NCBI RefSeq assembly: GCF_000787855.1
Contig: NZ_BBPQ01000003.1
Coordinates: 240,838-292,560 of the forward strand
From: Streptacidiphilus anmyonensis
GTDB taxonomy: Bacteria > Actinomycetota > Actinomycetes > Streptomycetales > Streptomycetaceae
Reading direction: 5' to 3'
Length of the DNA: 51,723 bases
In this document: positions 16,687-24,916 of the stretch, one piece after another
Position numbering within the stretch: position 1 is the first letter of the stretch
Layout: each line of letters starts with the position of its first letter
Translations under genes and position numbers: made by a program
The notes under the pieces: model-generated
The model's input: the letters and a program-made list of their open reading frames with translations, nothing else
What the model was told of the DNA's origin: nothing
Database searches by the model: none

Positions 16687-16739
16687 GTACACACTTTGCA
16701 TGTACTCCCGAATCGTGTGTACTCTCATTTTGAGAGTAC
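16687..16739. promoter_or_regulatory. HxlR operator region with nested inverted repeats
   Basis: GTACTCTCA-TTT-TGAGAGTAC (16719-16739) is a perfect 9-bp inverted repeat. GTACACAC (16687-16694) and GTGTGTAC (16715-16722) form a second, wider pair. Both lie in the AT-richer gap between the HxlR gene and the SRPBCC gene and probably overlap their promoters. Confidence 0.7.
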
Positions 16740-16762
16740 AACTCGTTCAAGGAGGCTTTGGC

Positions 16763-17245
16763 ATGACCGCCGAGTACAACGACTGGATCGCGGGCGACAG
16801 CAACACCGTGGTCTTCAGCGCCCCGGCCAGATTCGTCTTCGATCTCGTCACGCAGGCCCGCTTCTGGCCCGAGTGGCACGTGGCCAGCCGCGGTGTGGGC
16901 GGCGTCACCGAGCGCCCCTACCGCGTCGGCGATGTGGTGTACGAGTACGGCGTCCTTGAGGACGGCAGCGAACAGCACCTCTACTGGCGCGTGGTCGACC
17001 AGGAGTACGCCAAGTCCTCACTCCTCGTCGACGAGCGTCTCGGTGCGGGCCTTCAGTACCTGCTCGCCGAGGACGGTGACGGCCTCACCTCGTTCACCCG
17101 GCGCACCCTCTACGGCCCCGACTCCCCGTTCACCCCGGCCCAGCGCGCCATCGTCGCCGAGGCGAGCGCCGAGAGCGTGGAGGGCCTGCGCCGTCACATC
17201 AGCGCCCTGCTGGAGAGGGAGCAGAGCAGTCTCCCCGTCCGATGA
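16763..17245 (+). CDS. SRPBCC-family protein, 160 aa
   Basis: The ATG at 16763 follows AAGGAGG. The START/polyketide-cyclase fold is indicated by SAPARFVFDLVTQARFWPEWHVASRG at the start (helix-grip opening), a YRVGDVVYEYGVLEDGSEQHLYWRVVDQ central sheet in part, and a long C-terminal helix (VEGLRRHISALLEREQ). Such proteins bind hydrophobic ligands in a deep cavity; some are cyclases or lipid-transfer proteins, others have no enzyme role. The length is normal for the family. It is paired divergently with the HxlR regulator, so expression is likely to be ligand-inducible. A weak hairpin (17275-17298) lies behind it. Confidence 0.75.
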   Translation: MTAEYNDWIAGDSNTVVFSAPARFVFDLVTQARFWPEWHVASRGVGGVTERPYRVGDVVYEYGVLEDGSEQHLYWRVVDQEYAKSSLLVDERLGAGLQYLLAEDGDGLTSFTRRTLYGPDSPFTPAQRAIVAEASAESVEGLRRHISALLEREQSSLPVR

Positions 17246-17435
17246 CCGTCCACATCGCCGACGTGACGGCTGGGCCGCGCCGATGATGTGAGGCGCGGTC
17301 AGGGGCGCAGGAAGGCCTCCGCCCGCGGACCCTCGTGGAACCGGCGACAACCCCCTGTCCGGGCGTGCGCAGCGCGACGGCTGCCCGACTGCCGCCCGAC
17401 TGCTGGGGCGTCCCGAGTGCTGACCGAGTGTCAAT

Positions 17436-17446
17436 ACATCGGATGT
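17436..17446. promoter_or_regulatory. Upstream operator of the fucosidase gene (ACATCGGATGT)
   Basis: A perfect 11-base palindrome centred on a G/C pair, 75 bases (centre to centre) ahead of a second copy in the promoter. The same sequence occurs at the fucose transporter/FAH promoters, so it is probably the operator of one or both FadR-type regulators of this locus. Confidence 0.65.
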
Positions 17447-17496
17447 TATTGGCTTTGGCAGACATCTCGTACTGCTTGTTTCCTGCTGCGAGCATC

Positions 17497-17527
17497 TTGA
17501 CGGGGGCAGGACATCGGACGTTAGCAT
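17497..17527 (+). promoter_or_regulatory. Fucosidase promoter with operator in the spacer
   Basis: A possible -35 TTGACG (17497-17502) and -10 TAGCAT (17522-17527) are 19 bases apart. The second palindrome copy, ACATCGGACGT (17511-17521, one base off), fills the spacer, so a bound regulator would block RNA polymerase. The leader to the ATG at 17649 would be about 115 bases. Confidence 0.55.
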
Positions 17528-17648
17528 GTCGCGCGATCACCACTACACCGACCGCTACGGGAGCGACGCGTCTGCCCGGCTCCTCCTGGTCAGTCCGCGC
17601 CTGCTCCCGTATCGCGCAACGAGGCACCTCCTAGGAAAGGATCCGCTG

Positions 17649-20453
17649 ATGCGGAGAAAAACGGTCACGGGGGCGCTCGCCGCCCTCGCACTGTGCGTGC
17701 CGCTGGGAGCCTGGTCGCCGGGGACGGCCTCTGCGGTGTCGTCCTCCACCGCCTGGACCGACGGGGCGTTCTCGGTCGACGCCGCGAACCTGGTCCGCGA
17801 AGCGGACATCGTGCTCGGCGGTCCGAACACGACGGCGCAGCAGTCGATGCCGCTGGGCAACGGCACCCTCGGTGCGGCCGTCTGGGCCGCGAACGGCTTC
17901 ACCGCGCAGCTCAATCGTGCTGACACCCTCCCGGGCCGGAAGTCGCCCGGCTGGGTCCAGATCCCGGGCCTGTCGCACATCACGAACGCCTCCGACTTCT
18001 CCGGCGTGGTCGATCCCTACGACGGTGTGCTGCGCGAGTCCGGCGGCGGCATGACCGCCACCATTTACGTCCGTGCCGACAAGGACGAACTGGTCGTGGA
18101 CGTGACCGGAGCCGACCCGAACACCGCCCAGACCGCGACCGTCAACCTCTGGTCGGGGCGCACCCCGACCGCCGCCGCCTCCGGGAGCGTCGCCACGCTC
18201 GCCGAGACCTGGTCGGACAACACCGCCACGACCGGGTCGGGGCAGACCTTCGGATCCCTCGCGGCGCTCACCGCGGGCGGACGCAACGTCAGCGCGTCCG
18301 TCGTCGACTCCCAGACGGTGAAGGTGAGCTTCACCCCGAACACCGACGGCAGCTTCCGGGTGATCGTCGGCAGCCCCCACTGGGCCGGAGGAGACGCGGC
18401 CGGCACGGCGTCCGCGCTGCTCGGCGCCGACGCCTCGGCCACCTCCGCCTCGCTGGAGGCCAACCACCTCTCCTGGTGGCACGACTACTGGGCCAACCTC
18501 GGCCTGGTGAAGCTCTCCTCCGCCGACGGCACCGCGAACTACATGGAGAAGCTCCGCACCCTCTACTACTTCACCACCGCGGAGGAGTCCCGCGGACCCC
18601 TCCCGGGTTCGCAGGCGGGCGTCGGCGACCTGTTCAACTTCTCGCAGGACACCCAGAACTGGTATCCGGCCGCCTACTGGTTCTGGAACCTGCGCGGCCA
18701 GGTGGCCGCGAACATCGGCGCGGGCGCGTCCGCACTCAACACCGGTCTGTTCAACCTCTACACCTCGAACCTGGCCAACATCCAGGCCTGGACCAAGACC
18801 TACATGGGCAGCAGCCTCCCCGGCATCTGCGTGCCGGAGACGATGCGCTTCAACGGCAACGGCTTCCAGAACGACTCGACCCCGTTCGGTGACGCCTCCT
18901 GCGACCAGGCGCTGAAGACCTGGAACGGCCGGACCGTCTCCTCCGGCGCCGAGATCGGCCTGTGGGTCTGGCAGCAGTACCTCACCACCGGCGACCGGAA
19001 CTTCCTGGCCGCGAACTACCCGCTGATGCAGCAGGCGAGCGAGTTCCTGCTCGCCTACACCACCGTCGGAGCCGACGGCAAGCGCCACGCGGTCGCCAAC
19101 GCCCACGAGAACCAGTGGAACGTGCAGGACCCGGTCAACATGATCGACGCGATGAAGGCACTGTTCCCCGCCACCGTCGCCGCCGCCCAGACCCTCAACA
19201 CCGACGCCTCGCTCGTCTCCCAGCTGCAGACGGCGATCGGGCAGATCCCCGACTACCCGCGCACCGACGCCGCCACCCACCAGCAGAACCTGACCGCCTC
19301 CGCCGACGCCTCCGGAACCGACGTGCTCGGGCAGTCCTCCCAGCCCACCGCCGCCGTCAACAACTCGGAGAACGACGACCTCGAGGCGGTCTGGCCCTAC
19401 GGCCTGGTCGGCGACAACTCGTCGCTGACCGGCCTGGCCCAGCGCACCTACAACAGCCGGGTCAACGTCCACGCCAACGACTGGAGCTTCGACGCGGTCG
19501 ACGCCGCCCGCCTGGGCCTCGGCTCGTCGGTCGCCGCCGACCTGACCGCGCTGACCCAGAAGTACCAGACCTACCCGACCGGCATGGCCAACCTGTGGGG
19601 CCAGTCCGGCGGTACCGAGCCCTACATCGAGCAGGCCGCCAACGTCGCGCTCGCCGTCAACGAGTCGCTGGTCCAGGACTACGACGGCCTGCTGCGGATC
19701 GCTCCCGCCCTGCCCGCGGGCTGGGACGCGGACGGCACCCAGTACATCCACGGTGGCAGCACCGTCTCGGTCCAGGTCCACGGCGGCGTGATCGGCACCG
19801 TCGGCATCCACGCGGGCTCCACCGGCACCGTCACGATGCGCAACCCCTGGCCGGGGCAGAGCGTCGAGGTCGTCGACGGAACCGACGAGTCCACTGCCGT
19901 GGTCGCCCCGACCACGGCCTCCCAGTTCTCGATCCCGACCACGGCCGGCAAGTCCTACCTCGTCCAGCCCGTCGCCGCGCCGGTGTCCGGCATGACCTTC
20001 ACCCAGCTCTCCGGAACCCCGGCGACGACCGTCAGCCACCTCGGCGCGGTCCAGATCGGCATCGACAGGACCGGGCCCACCGGACCGATCACCGGCATCG
20101 ACGGCCTGTGCGTCGACGACTCCGGCGCGAGCACCGCCAACGGCAACCCGGTCGTCGTCTGGGGCTGCTCCGGCGCCGCGAACCAGCAGTGGACGGTCGG
20201 CGCCGACGGGACCCTGCGCACCCTGGGCAAGTGCATGGACATCACCGGCGGCGCGACGGCCGACGGCACCAAGATCGAGCTGTGGGACTGCAACGGCGGC
20301 GGCAACCAGGTCTGGCAGGCCCAGGCCGACGGGACGCTGAAGAACCCGCAGTCCGGCAGGTGCCTGGACGACTCCGGGGCCGGCCCGGCCGGCACCCAGC
20401 TGATCATCTGGGACTGCACGGCCTCCGCCAACCAGATCTGGCACCTGCCCTGA
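17649..20453 (+). CDS. Secreted GH95-type glycoside hydrolase (probable alpha-L-fucosidase) with ricin-type lectin domain, 934 aa
   Basis: The ATG at 17649 follows GGAAAGGA. A signal peptide is present (RRKTVTGALAALALCVPLG, cut near TASA). The N-terminal domain has MPLGNGTLGAAVWA and TAQLNRADTLPGR, as in GH95. The (alpha/alpha)6-like core includes WYPAAYWFWNLRGQVAANIG, NAHENQWNVQDP and NNSENDDLEAVWPYGLVG; the Asn/Glu/Asp cluster there is a likely part of the active site. Residues about 810-934 form a ricin-type beta-trefoil with three Q-x-W repeats (NQQWTV, NQVWQA, NQIWHL). GH95 enzymes cleave alpha-1,2-L-fucosyl and some alpha-L-galactosyl links. The fucose genes next door support fucosidase; the exact linkage is unknown. 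Confidence 0.75.
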   Translation: MRRKTVTGALAALALCVPLGAWSPGTASAVSSSTAWTDGAFSVDAANLVREADIVLGGPNTTAQQSMPLGNGTLGAAVWAANGFTAQLNRADTLPGRKSPGWVQIPGLSHITNASDFSGVVDPYDGVLRESGGGMTATIYVRADKDELVVDVTGADPNTAQTATVNLWSGRTPTAAASGSVATLAETWSDNTATTGSGQTFGSLAALTAGGRNVSASVVDSQTVKVSFTPNTDGSFRVIVGSPHWAGGDAAGTASALLGADASATSASLEANHLSWWHDYWANLGLVKLSSADGTANYMEKLRTLYYFTTAEESRGPLPGSQAGVGDLFNFSQDTQNWYPAAYWFWNLRGQVAANIGAGASALNTGLFNLYTSNLANIQAWTKTYMGSSLPGICVPETMRFNGNGFQNDSTPFGDASCDQALKTWNGRTVSSGAEIGLWVWQQYLTTGDRNFLAANYPLMQQASEFLLAYTTVGADGKRHAVANAHENQWNVQDPVNMIDAMKALFPATVAAAQTLNTDASLVSQLQTAIGQIPDYPRTDAATHQQNLTASADASGTDVLGQSSQPTAAVNNSENDDLEAVWPYGLVGDNSSLTGLAQRTYNSRVNVHANDWSFDAVDAARLGLGSSVAADLTALTQKYQTYPTGMANLWGQSGGTEPYIEQAANVALAVNESLVQDYDGLLRIAPALPAGWDADGTQYIHGGSTVSVQVHGGVIGTVGIHAGSTGTVTMRNPWPGQSVEVVDGTDESTAVVAPTTASQFSIPTTAGKSYLVQPVAAPVSGMTFTQLSGTPATTVSHLGAVQIGIDRTGPTGPITGIDGLCVDDSGASTANGNPVVVWGCSGAANQQWTVGADGTLRTLGKCMDITGGATADGTKIELWDCNGGGNQVWQAQADGTLKNPQSGRCLDDSGAGPAGTQLIIWDCTASANQIWHLP

Positions 20454-20468
20454 CAGCCAGATCGGAGC

Positions 20469-20507
20469 GCCTGACAGGACAAGCCTGATCGGACAGCCTG
20501 ATAGGAC
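20469..20507. repeat. Three short tandem-like repeats GCCTGAnnGGAC
   Basis: GCCTGACAGGAC (20469-20480), GCCTGATCGGAC (20483-20494) and GCCTGATAGGAC (20496-20507) follow the stop of the hydrolase gene and run into its terminator. No function is evident. Confidence 0.6.
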
Positions 20508-20549
20508 CGGCGCGGCCGGTGCGCCTCTCCTGGTGCACCGGCCGCGCCG
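20508..20549 (+). terminator. Terminator of the GH95 gene
   Basis: A perfect 15-bp G/C-rich stem (20508-20522 with 20535-20549) closes a 12-base loop, 55 bases behind the stop codon. Confidence 0.8.
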
Positions 20550-20645
20550 ACGCACGGACAGGCGCGCAGGGTCGCACGCTCGTCTCCCCCTGAACGCGCG
20601 GGGCATACTTGCTGCCCGAACAGTGGAGCATGGAGAGGCGTTGAC

Positions 20646-21317
20646 GTGGCTGTCACGGACGAAGCCATCGAGAAGATCAAGACGATGATCCTCTCCGGTC
20701 AGCTCAAGCCCGGGGACCGGCTGCCCAAGGAGCCCGACCTGGCGGCCGAGCTCGGACTGTCACGCAACTCCCTGCGGGAGGCGGTCAAGGCGCTGTCGCT
20801 GCTGAACGTGCTGGACGTGCGTCAGGGCGACGGGACCTATGTGAGCAGTCTGGAGCCGCCGCTGCTGCTGGAGGCGCTCACGTTCATCCTCGACCTGCAC
20901 CAGGACGGGTCCGTGCTGGAACTGTTCCAGGTGCGTGCCGTGCTGGAGTCCGCCGCGGCGGGGCTCGCGGCCCAGCACGTGACGGACGCCGAGGTGGCGG
21001 GAATGCGAGAGCTCCTCGGCAGCCTGGGCGAGAACCCGAGCGTGGAGGAGCTGATCGCCAACGACCTGGAGTTCCACCGCCGGATCGCGCAGGCGTCCGG
21101 TAACGCCGTGCTGGGATCACTGATCGAGTCGCTCGCGAGCAGGACCGCGCGGGCGCGCGTATGGCGAGGTCTGACGCAGCAGACGGCCCTGGAGCGCACG
21201 CTGGCGGAGCACCGGGCGATCCTCGACGCGCTGGCCGCGCACGAGGTGGAGACCGCCAAGGCACGGGTCACCGCGCACATCGCCGGTGTCGCGGAGTGGC
21301 TGCGGCAGGCGCTCTGA
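20646..21317 (+). CDS. FadR-subfamily GntR regulator, 223 aa (first of two paralogues)
   Basis: The GTG at 20646 is preceded by TGGAGAGG. The winged helix (EKIKTMILSGQLKPGDRLPKE in part, then LAAELGLSRNSLREAVKALSLLNVL and RQGDGTYVSSL) is followed by an all-helical FCD ligand domain with the family's metal-binding pattern (NDLEFHRRIAQASGN, later EHRAILDALAAHEVETAK). FadR/FCD regulators usually repress sugar-acid and organic-acid genes and release DNA on binding the acid. In this locus a fuconate-pathway acid or lactate is the likely effector. It closely resembles the regulator at 21398-22075, which is convergent with it. Confidence 0.85.
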   Translation: MAVTDEAIEKIKTMILSGQLKPGDRLPKEPDLAAELGLSRNSLREAVKALSLLNVLDVRQGDGTYVSSLEPPLLLEALTFILDLHQDGSVLELFQVRAVLESAAAGLAAQHVTDAEVAGMRELLGSLGENPSVEELIANDLEFHRRIAQASGNAVLGSLIESLASRTARARVWRGLTQQTALERTLAEHRAILDALAAHEVETAKARVTAHIAGVAEWLRQAL

Positions 21318-21397
21318 GGGCTGGGATCCTCGACGGCCGCGGCCTGCGGCCCGTGGGTCCCGGTGCCGGACTGCCGGTCCGCGCGGCGCCGGGCCGC

Positions 21398-22075
21398 TCA
21401 GTCGGCGAGGCTGTCGGAGAGCCACCGTTCGACGGCGGCGACGTGCACCGCGGTCGCGGAGGCGGCCAGTTGGGCGTCGCGCGCGGCCAGGGCCGCGAGG
21501 ATGGCCTCGTGTTCGCGGTGGACGTCCTCGATCGCGCGGCCCACGCGCGTGCCGCGCAGCAGCCGCACGCGCTGGGTCTGCGTGGAGAGCACCTCCAGCA
21601 GCATGGACAGGACCGGGTTTCCGACCAGGGCGGCGATGGTCAGGTGGAACTCCACGTCGCAGCGGATGAACTCCTCGACGTCGGAGGCCGCGCGGCTCCT
21701 GGCGAGGATGCCCGCCAGCAGCTCCACGTCCGCGTCGGCGATGCGCGAGGCGGCGAGCGCCGCAGCCTGGGGTTCGAGCAGCCGGCGGACCTGGAGCAGT
21801 TGGAGTGTCCCCCGGCCCTGGGAGACGTCCGAGAGGAACGACAGGTTCTCCAGGAGCAGGTGGGGCTCCAGGCTGGAGACGTAGGTGCCGTCGCCCTGCT
21901 TGGTGACCAGGATCTGCATCGCGGTGAGCGCGCGCACCGCCTCGCGCAGTGAGCTGCGTGACAGGCCGAGCTGCTGGGCGAGGTCGTCCTCCCGGGGCAG
22001 GCGGGAGCCCGGCGGGAACTCGCCCGCGATGATCATCTCCTTGATCTTCTCGATCGCGGCGTCGGTCAGGGCCAT
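21398..22075 (-). CDS. FadR-subfamily GntR regulator, 225 aa (second of two paralogues)
   Basis: The ATG at 22075 follows CAGGAG. It shares most of its motifs with the first regulator: AIEKIKEMIIAGEFPPGSRLP, LGLSRSSLREAVRAL, QGDGTYVSSLEPHLLLE, and the FCD signature CDVEFHLTIAALVGN, later EHEAILAALAARDAQ. Recognition helices are nearly identical (SRNSLREAVKAL against SRSSLREAVRAL), so the two probably recognise similar sites. It lies downstream of the ABC transporter genes in the same direction, but a strong terminator at 22105-22150 stands between them, so it may be expressed separately. Confidence 0.85.
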   Translation of the reverse strand: MALTDAAIEKIKEMIIAGEFPPGSRLPREDDLAQQLGLSRSSLREAVRALTAMQILVTKQGDGTYVSSLEPHLLLENLSFLSDVSQGRGTLQLLQVRRLLEPQAAALAASRIADADVELLAGILARSRAASDVEEFIRCDVEFHLTIAALVGNPVLSMLLEVLSTQTQRVRLLRGTRVGRAIEDVHREHEAILAALAARDAQLAASATAVHVAAVERWLSDSLAD

Positions 22076-22104
22076 GGGCTGTCGCTCCTGGGGGCGGGGG
22101 AGGG

Positions 22105-22150
22105 GAGCCGCAGTTCCCCGGACGCGTCGCGTCTCGGGGAACTGCGGCTC
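22105..22150 (-). terminator. Strong terminator at the end of the ABC transporter operon
   Basis: A perfect 16-bp stem (22105-22120 with 22135-22150) encloses a 14-base loop that can itself pair (GACGC with GCGTC). It lies 35 bases behind the permease stop and 29 bases before the regulator start. Confidence 0.85.
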
Positions 22151-22185
22151 GCTTCGGACGTGGGGCCCGGCCGGACGCGGGCCGG

Positions 22186-23223
22186 CTACTCCTGCTTCTC
22201 GCCGGAGGCGTAGCGGGAGATGATCAGCGCGACGATGATGATCAGGCCGTTGAGGAACTGGTTCCACAGCGGCGGCACGCCGGCCAGCGTCATCACGTTC
22301 ACGACCAGCTGCAGCGTCAGCACCCCGGTGAGCGCGCCGAAGAGGGTGCCCTTGCCGCCGTTGAGGCTGACGCCGCCGATGACGGTGGCGGCGAAGACCT
22401 GGAAGATCCAGCCGCTGCCCTGGTCGGCGGAGACCGAGCCGTAGTGGCCGGTGTAGAGGACGCCGGCGAAGGCGGCCAGCACACTGCCGATGATCAGCAC
22501 GGTCCAGGTGATCCGGTCGACCCGGATGCCGGCCGTGCGCGCCGCCTCGGCGTTGCCGCCGATCGCGTACAGCGCGCGGCCGTGCCGCAGCCAGGCCAGG
22601 GCCGCCCCGCCGACGGCGAAGAGGAGGAGGCAGATCCAGACCGCCGCCGGGGCGCCGAGCCAGGAGGTCTCGCCGAGGTAGAGGAAGGAGTTCGGCACCT
22701 CGACGATGGACTGGCCCTGGGAGATGGCGACCTGGAGGCCGCGGAGCATGGTGAGCGCCCCGAGGGTGACGATGAAGCCGTTCAGCCGCAGCTTGAGGAT
22801 CAGGAAGCCGTTGACCGCGCCGATCAGTGCGCCGACGAGCAGGCAGACCGGGATCGCCGTCCAGGTCGGCAGTGCGCCCAGGCCCTGGAAGCGGCCGCCG
22901 TGGGAGGGCAGCACGAGCCACATCGCGATCACCGGCGCGACGCCGATGGTGGACTCCAGGGAGAGGTCCATCTTTCCGACGACAAGGATCAGCGCCTCGC
23001 CCAGCACCAGCAGGCTCAGCTCGGTGGACTGCTGGGCGACGCCGAGCAGGTTCGCCGAGGTGAGGAAGGCGGGGGAGACGATGAAGCCGATGAGCGCGAG
23101 CACCAGCAGCACCGGGACCAGGGACAGGTCACGGTAGCGGGCCAGGTTCAGGCCGCGGCGCGGCACGGAGGCGGCGGCGGGGGCTGCCTCGCTCGCCAGG
23201 CCGGGTTCAGTGATGGCCGCCAT
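22186..23223 (-). CDS. Sugar ABC transporter permease, RbsC/BPD_transp_2 type, 345 aa
   Basis: The ATG at 23223 follows AAGGGA and lies inside the last codons of the ATPase gene (17-base overlap), which implies coupled translation. After a 30-residue cytoplasmic lead there are about nine to ten hydrophobic segments. Family hallmarks are VGKMDLSLESTIGVAPVIAM, LRLNGFIVTLGALTMLRG, YAIGGNAEAARTAGIRVDR and GGVSLNGGKGTLFGAL. Ribose-type permeases work as a dimer with one fused double-NBD ATPase and one periplasmic-type binding protein, both encoded just upstream. The operon context points to L-fucose, or a fucoside released by the GH95 enzyme, as substrate. Confidence 0.85.
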   Translation of the reverse strand: MAAITEPGLASEAAPAAASVPRRGLNLARYRDLSLVPVLLVLALIGFIVSPAFLTSANLLGVAQQSTELSLLVLGEALILVVGKMDLSLESTIGVAPVIAMWLVLPSHGGRFQGLGALPTWTAIPVCLLVGALIGAVNGFLILKLRLNGFIVTLGALTMLRGLQVAISQGQSIVEVPNSFLYLGETSWLGAPAAVWICLLLFAVGGAALAWLRHGRALYAIGGNAEAARTAGIRVDRITWTVLIIGSVLAAFAGVLYTGHYGSVSADQGSGWIFQVFAATVIGGVSLNGGKGTLFGALTGVLTLQLVVNVMTLAGVPPLWNQFLNGLIIIVALIISRYASGEKQE

Positions 23224-24859
23224 GGCGGGGTCCCTTCGGGTCGTGCTCGTGCTCGGTCTCGGTCGCGTCGGTCGGGTCGGTCGGGTCGGTCGGGCGGGGC
23301 TGTGTCGGGTGCTCGGTCCCGGCGATGCCCTCCATGGCGGCGACCAGTTGCTCGTCGGTCCACCCGGCTGGGTATTCGGCGGCGATGCGGCCGTGGAACA
23401 TGGTGACGACCCGGTCGCACGTGCGCAGGTCGTCCAGCTCGTCGGAGACGATCAGCGCCGCGCGACCCTGTTCGGCATGGCGCCGGAAGCGGCCGAGGAG
23501 GAACTCCTTGGACTTGATGTCCACGCCGTTGGTGGGCCGGATCGCGACGACCAGTTCGGGTTCGGTGGCCAGCGCGCGGGCGACGACCACCTTCTGCTGG
23601 TTTCCGCCGGACAGGGCGGAGACCGGAGTCGCGGCGTCCGGAGTCTTGATGTCCAGGTCCTCGATCATCCGGCGCGCGAAGTCGCGGGTCCTGGACGGCA
23701 GAACGGTGCCGAAGGGGCCGAGCTGGTCCGTCACCGTGAGGGTGGCGTTCTCGGCGACGCTGCGTTCGGGCACCAGACCCTGGAGGTGCCGGTCCTCGGG
23801 GACGAACCCGATGCCGGCGGCCAGCGCCGCGGGGATGTCGCCGAGGCGCACCGTGCGGCCGCGCACGGCCAGCCTGCCCGCCCGCGGGCGGTGCAGTCCG
23901 GCGACGGTCTCGCCGAGTTGGACGTTCCCGCTGGCCGTGGCCCCGGCCAGGCCCACGACCTCGCCGGCCTGCACGGTCAGGGACAGGTCCGTGTAGACGC
24001 CGGGCAGCGTCAGCCCCCGTACCTCCAGCACGGGCTGGGAGCCGACCGTGCGCCGTCGGCTCGCAGCTGCGGCGACGACCGGATCCGCCGCGCTGCTCTC
24101 ACCGGTCATCGCCTCGACGAGTGCGTCGTGGCCCAGGCCCTCGACCGGTGCGGTGAGGATGTGCCGCGCGTCGCGGTAGACCGTGACTCGCGTGCACAGC
24201 TCGTAGACCTCCTGGAGGTGGTGCGAGATGAAGAGGAAGGCGACGCCCTGCTCCTGCAGTCCGCGGAGCTTCGTGAAGAGGCGTTCGATGCCGCGCGCGT
24301 CGAGCTTGGCGGTCGGCTCGTCCAGGATGATGAACCGCGCGCCGAAGGAGAGGGCGCGGGCGATCTCCACGAACTGCCGCTGCTCCACTGTCAGGTCCGC
24401 GATGCGGGCGGTCGGGGAGACGTCGACGCCGTACTCGGCGAGCAGGGCTTCGGCGCGCGCCCTCAGCGCCTTCCACCGGATCGGACGGAAGCCGCCCTCG
24501 CTCTGCCGGTTCAGGAAGAGGTTCTCGGCGACCGTCAGCCCGCCGATCACGGTGGAGCGCTGGTACACGCAGGCCACCCGGGAGCGCCAGGCGTCGGTGT
24601 CGCCGAACGCGGGGGCGGGCTTTCCCGAGAAGGAGAGAGTGCCGGTGTCGGGCTGCTGGATGCCGGTGAGGACGGAGACCAGCGTCGACTTGCCCGCGCC
24701 GTTGCGCCCGACCAGGGCGTGCGACTCCCCGGGGTCGATCGCGATCTTCGCATCGCGCAGCGCCACCGTGGCGCCGAAGCGTTTGGTGATGCCGGCCGCC
24801 TCGACCACCGGGACCGTGGCGACGGCCTGAGCGGCAGGGGCCTGCGCCGTGTCCGCCAT
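23207..24859 (-). CDS. Sugar ABC transporter ATPase, RbsA type with two NBDs, 550 aa
   Basis: The ATG at 24859 follows AAAGGA. NBD1 has Walker A GRNGAGKST (51-59), an altered signature LTVEQRQ in place of LSGGQ, Walker B FIILDEPTAKLD and the switch His in ISHHLQEV. NBD2 has a Walker A without Lys (GATASGNVQLGE), a good signature LSGGNQQK, and a Walker B that reads LVVAIRPTNGVD, without the usual Asp-Glu. Thus one composite ATP site looks catalytic and the other not, a known tendency in this family that is strong here. The C-terminal tail is unusual: three PTD repeats, an acidic/His stretch (TETEHEHD) and a final HGGHH. Confidence 0.85.
   Translation of the reverse strand: MADTAQAPAAQAVATVPVVEAAGITKRFGATVALRDAKIAIDPGESHALVGRNGAGKSTLVSVLTGIQQPDTGTLSFSGKPAPAFGDTDAWRSRVACVYQRSTVIGGLTVAENLFLNRQSEGGFRPIRWKALRARAEALLAEYGVDVSPTARIADLTVEQRQFVEIARALSFGARFIILDEPTAKLDARGIERLFTKLRGLQEQGVAFLFISHHLQEVYELCTRVTVYRDARHILTAPVEGLGHDALVEAMTGESSAADPVVAAAASRRRTVGSQPVLEVRGLTLPGVYTDLSLTVQAGEVVGLAGATASGNVQLGETVAGLHRPRAGRLAVRGRTVRLGDIPAALAAGIGFVPEDRHLQGLVPERSVAENATLTVTDQLGPFGTVLPSRTRDFARRMIEDLDIKTPDAATPVSALSGGNQQKVVVARALATEPELVVAIRPTNGVDIKSKEFLLGRFRRHAEQGRAALIVSDELDDLRTCDRVVTMFHGRIAAEYPAGWTDEQLVAAMEGIAGTEHPTQPRPTDPTDPTDATETEHEHDPKGPRHGGHH
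23267..23293. repeat. 9-base tandem repeat in the ATPase gene
   Basis: GTCGGTCGG occurs exactly three times in a row. On the coding strand it gives the repeated Pro-Thr-Asp residues in the tail of the ATPase. Unit number is likely to vary between strains. Confidence 0.8.
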
Positions 24860-24916
24860 GGGGATGCCGTCCTTTCTGTGCGGTGAATGCGGCGAGTGGG
24901 AGGATCGCAGGCGGCG

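Noticed and set aside
17631-20606. Long minus-strand frame antisense to the GH95 gene
   Set aside because: Low-complexity Gly/Val/Arg/Asp text without domains; the plus-strand gene has clear GH95 and ricin motifs.
23267-23293. Short repeat array considered as CRISPR
   Set aside because: Units are 9 bases with no spacers and lie inside a coding region.
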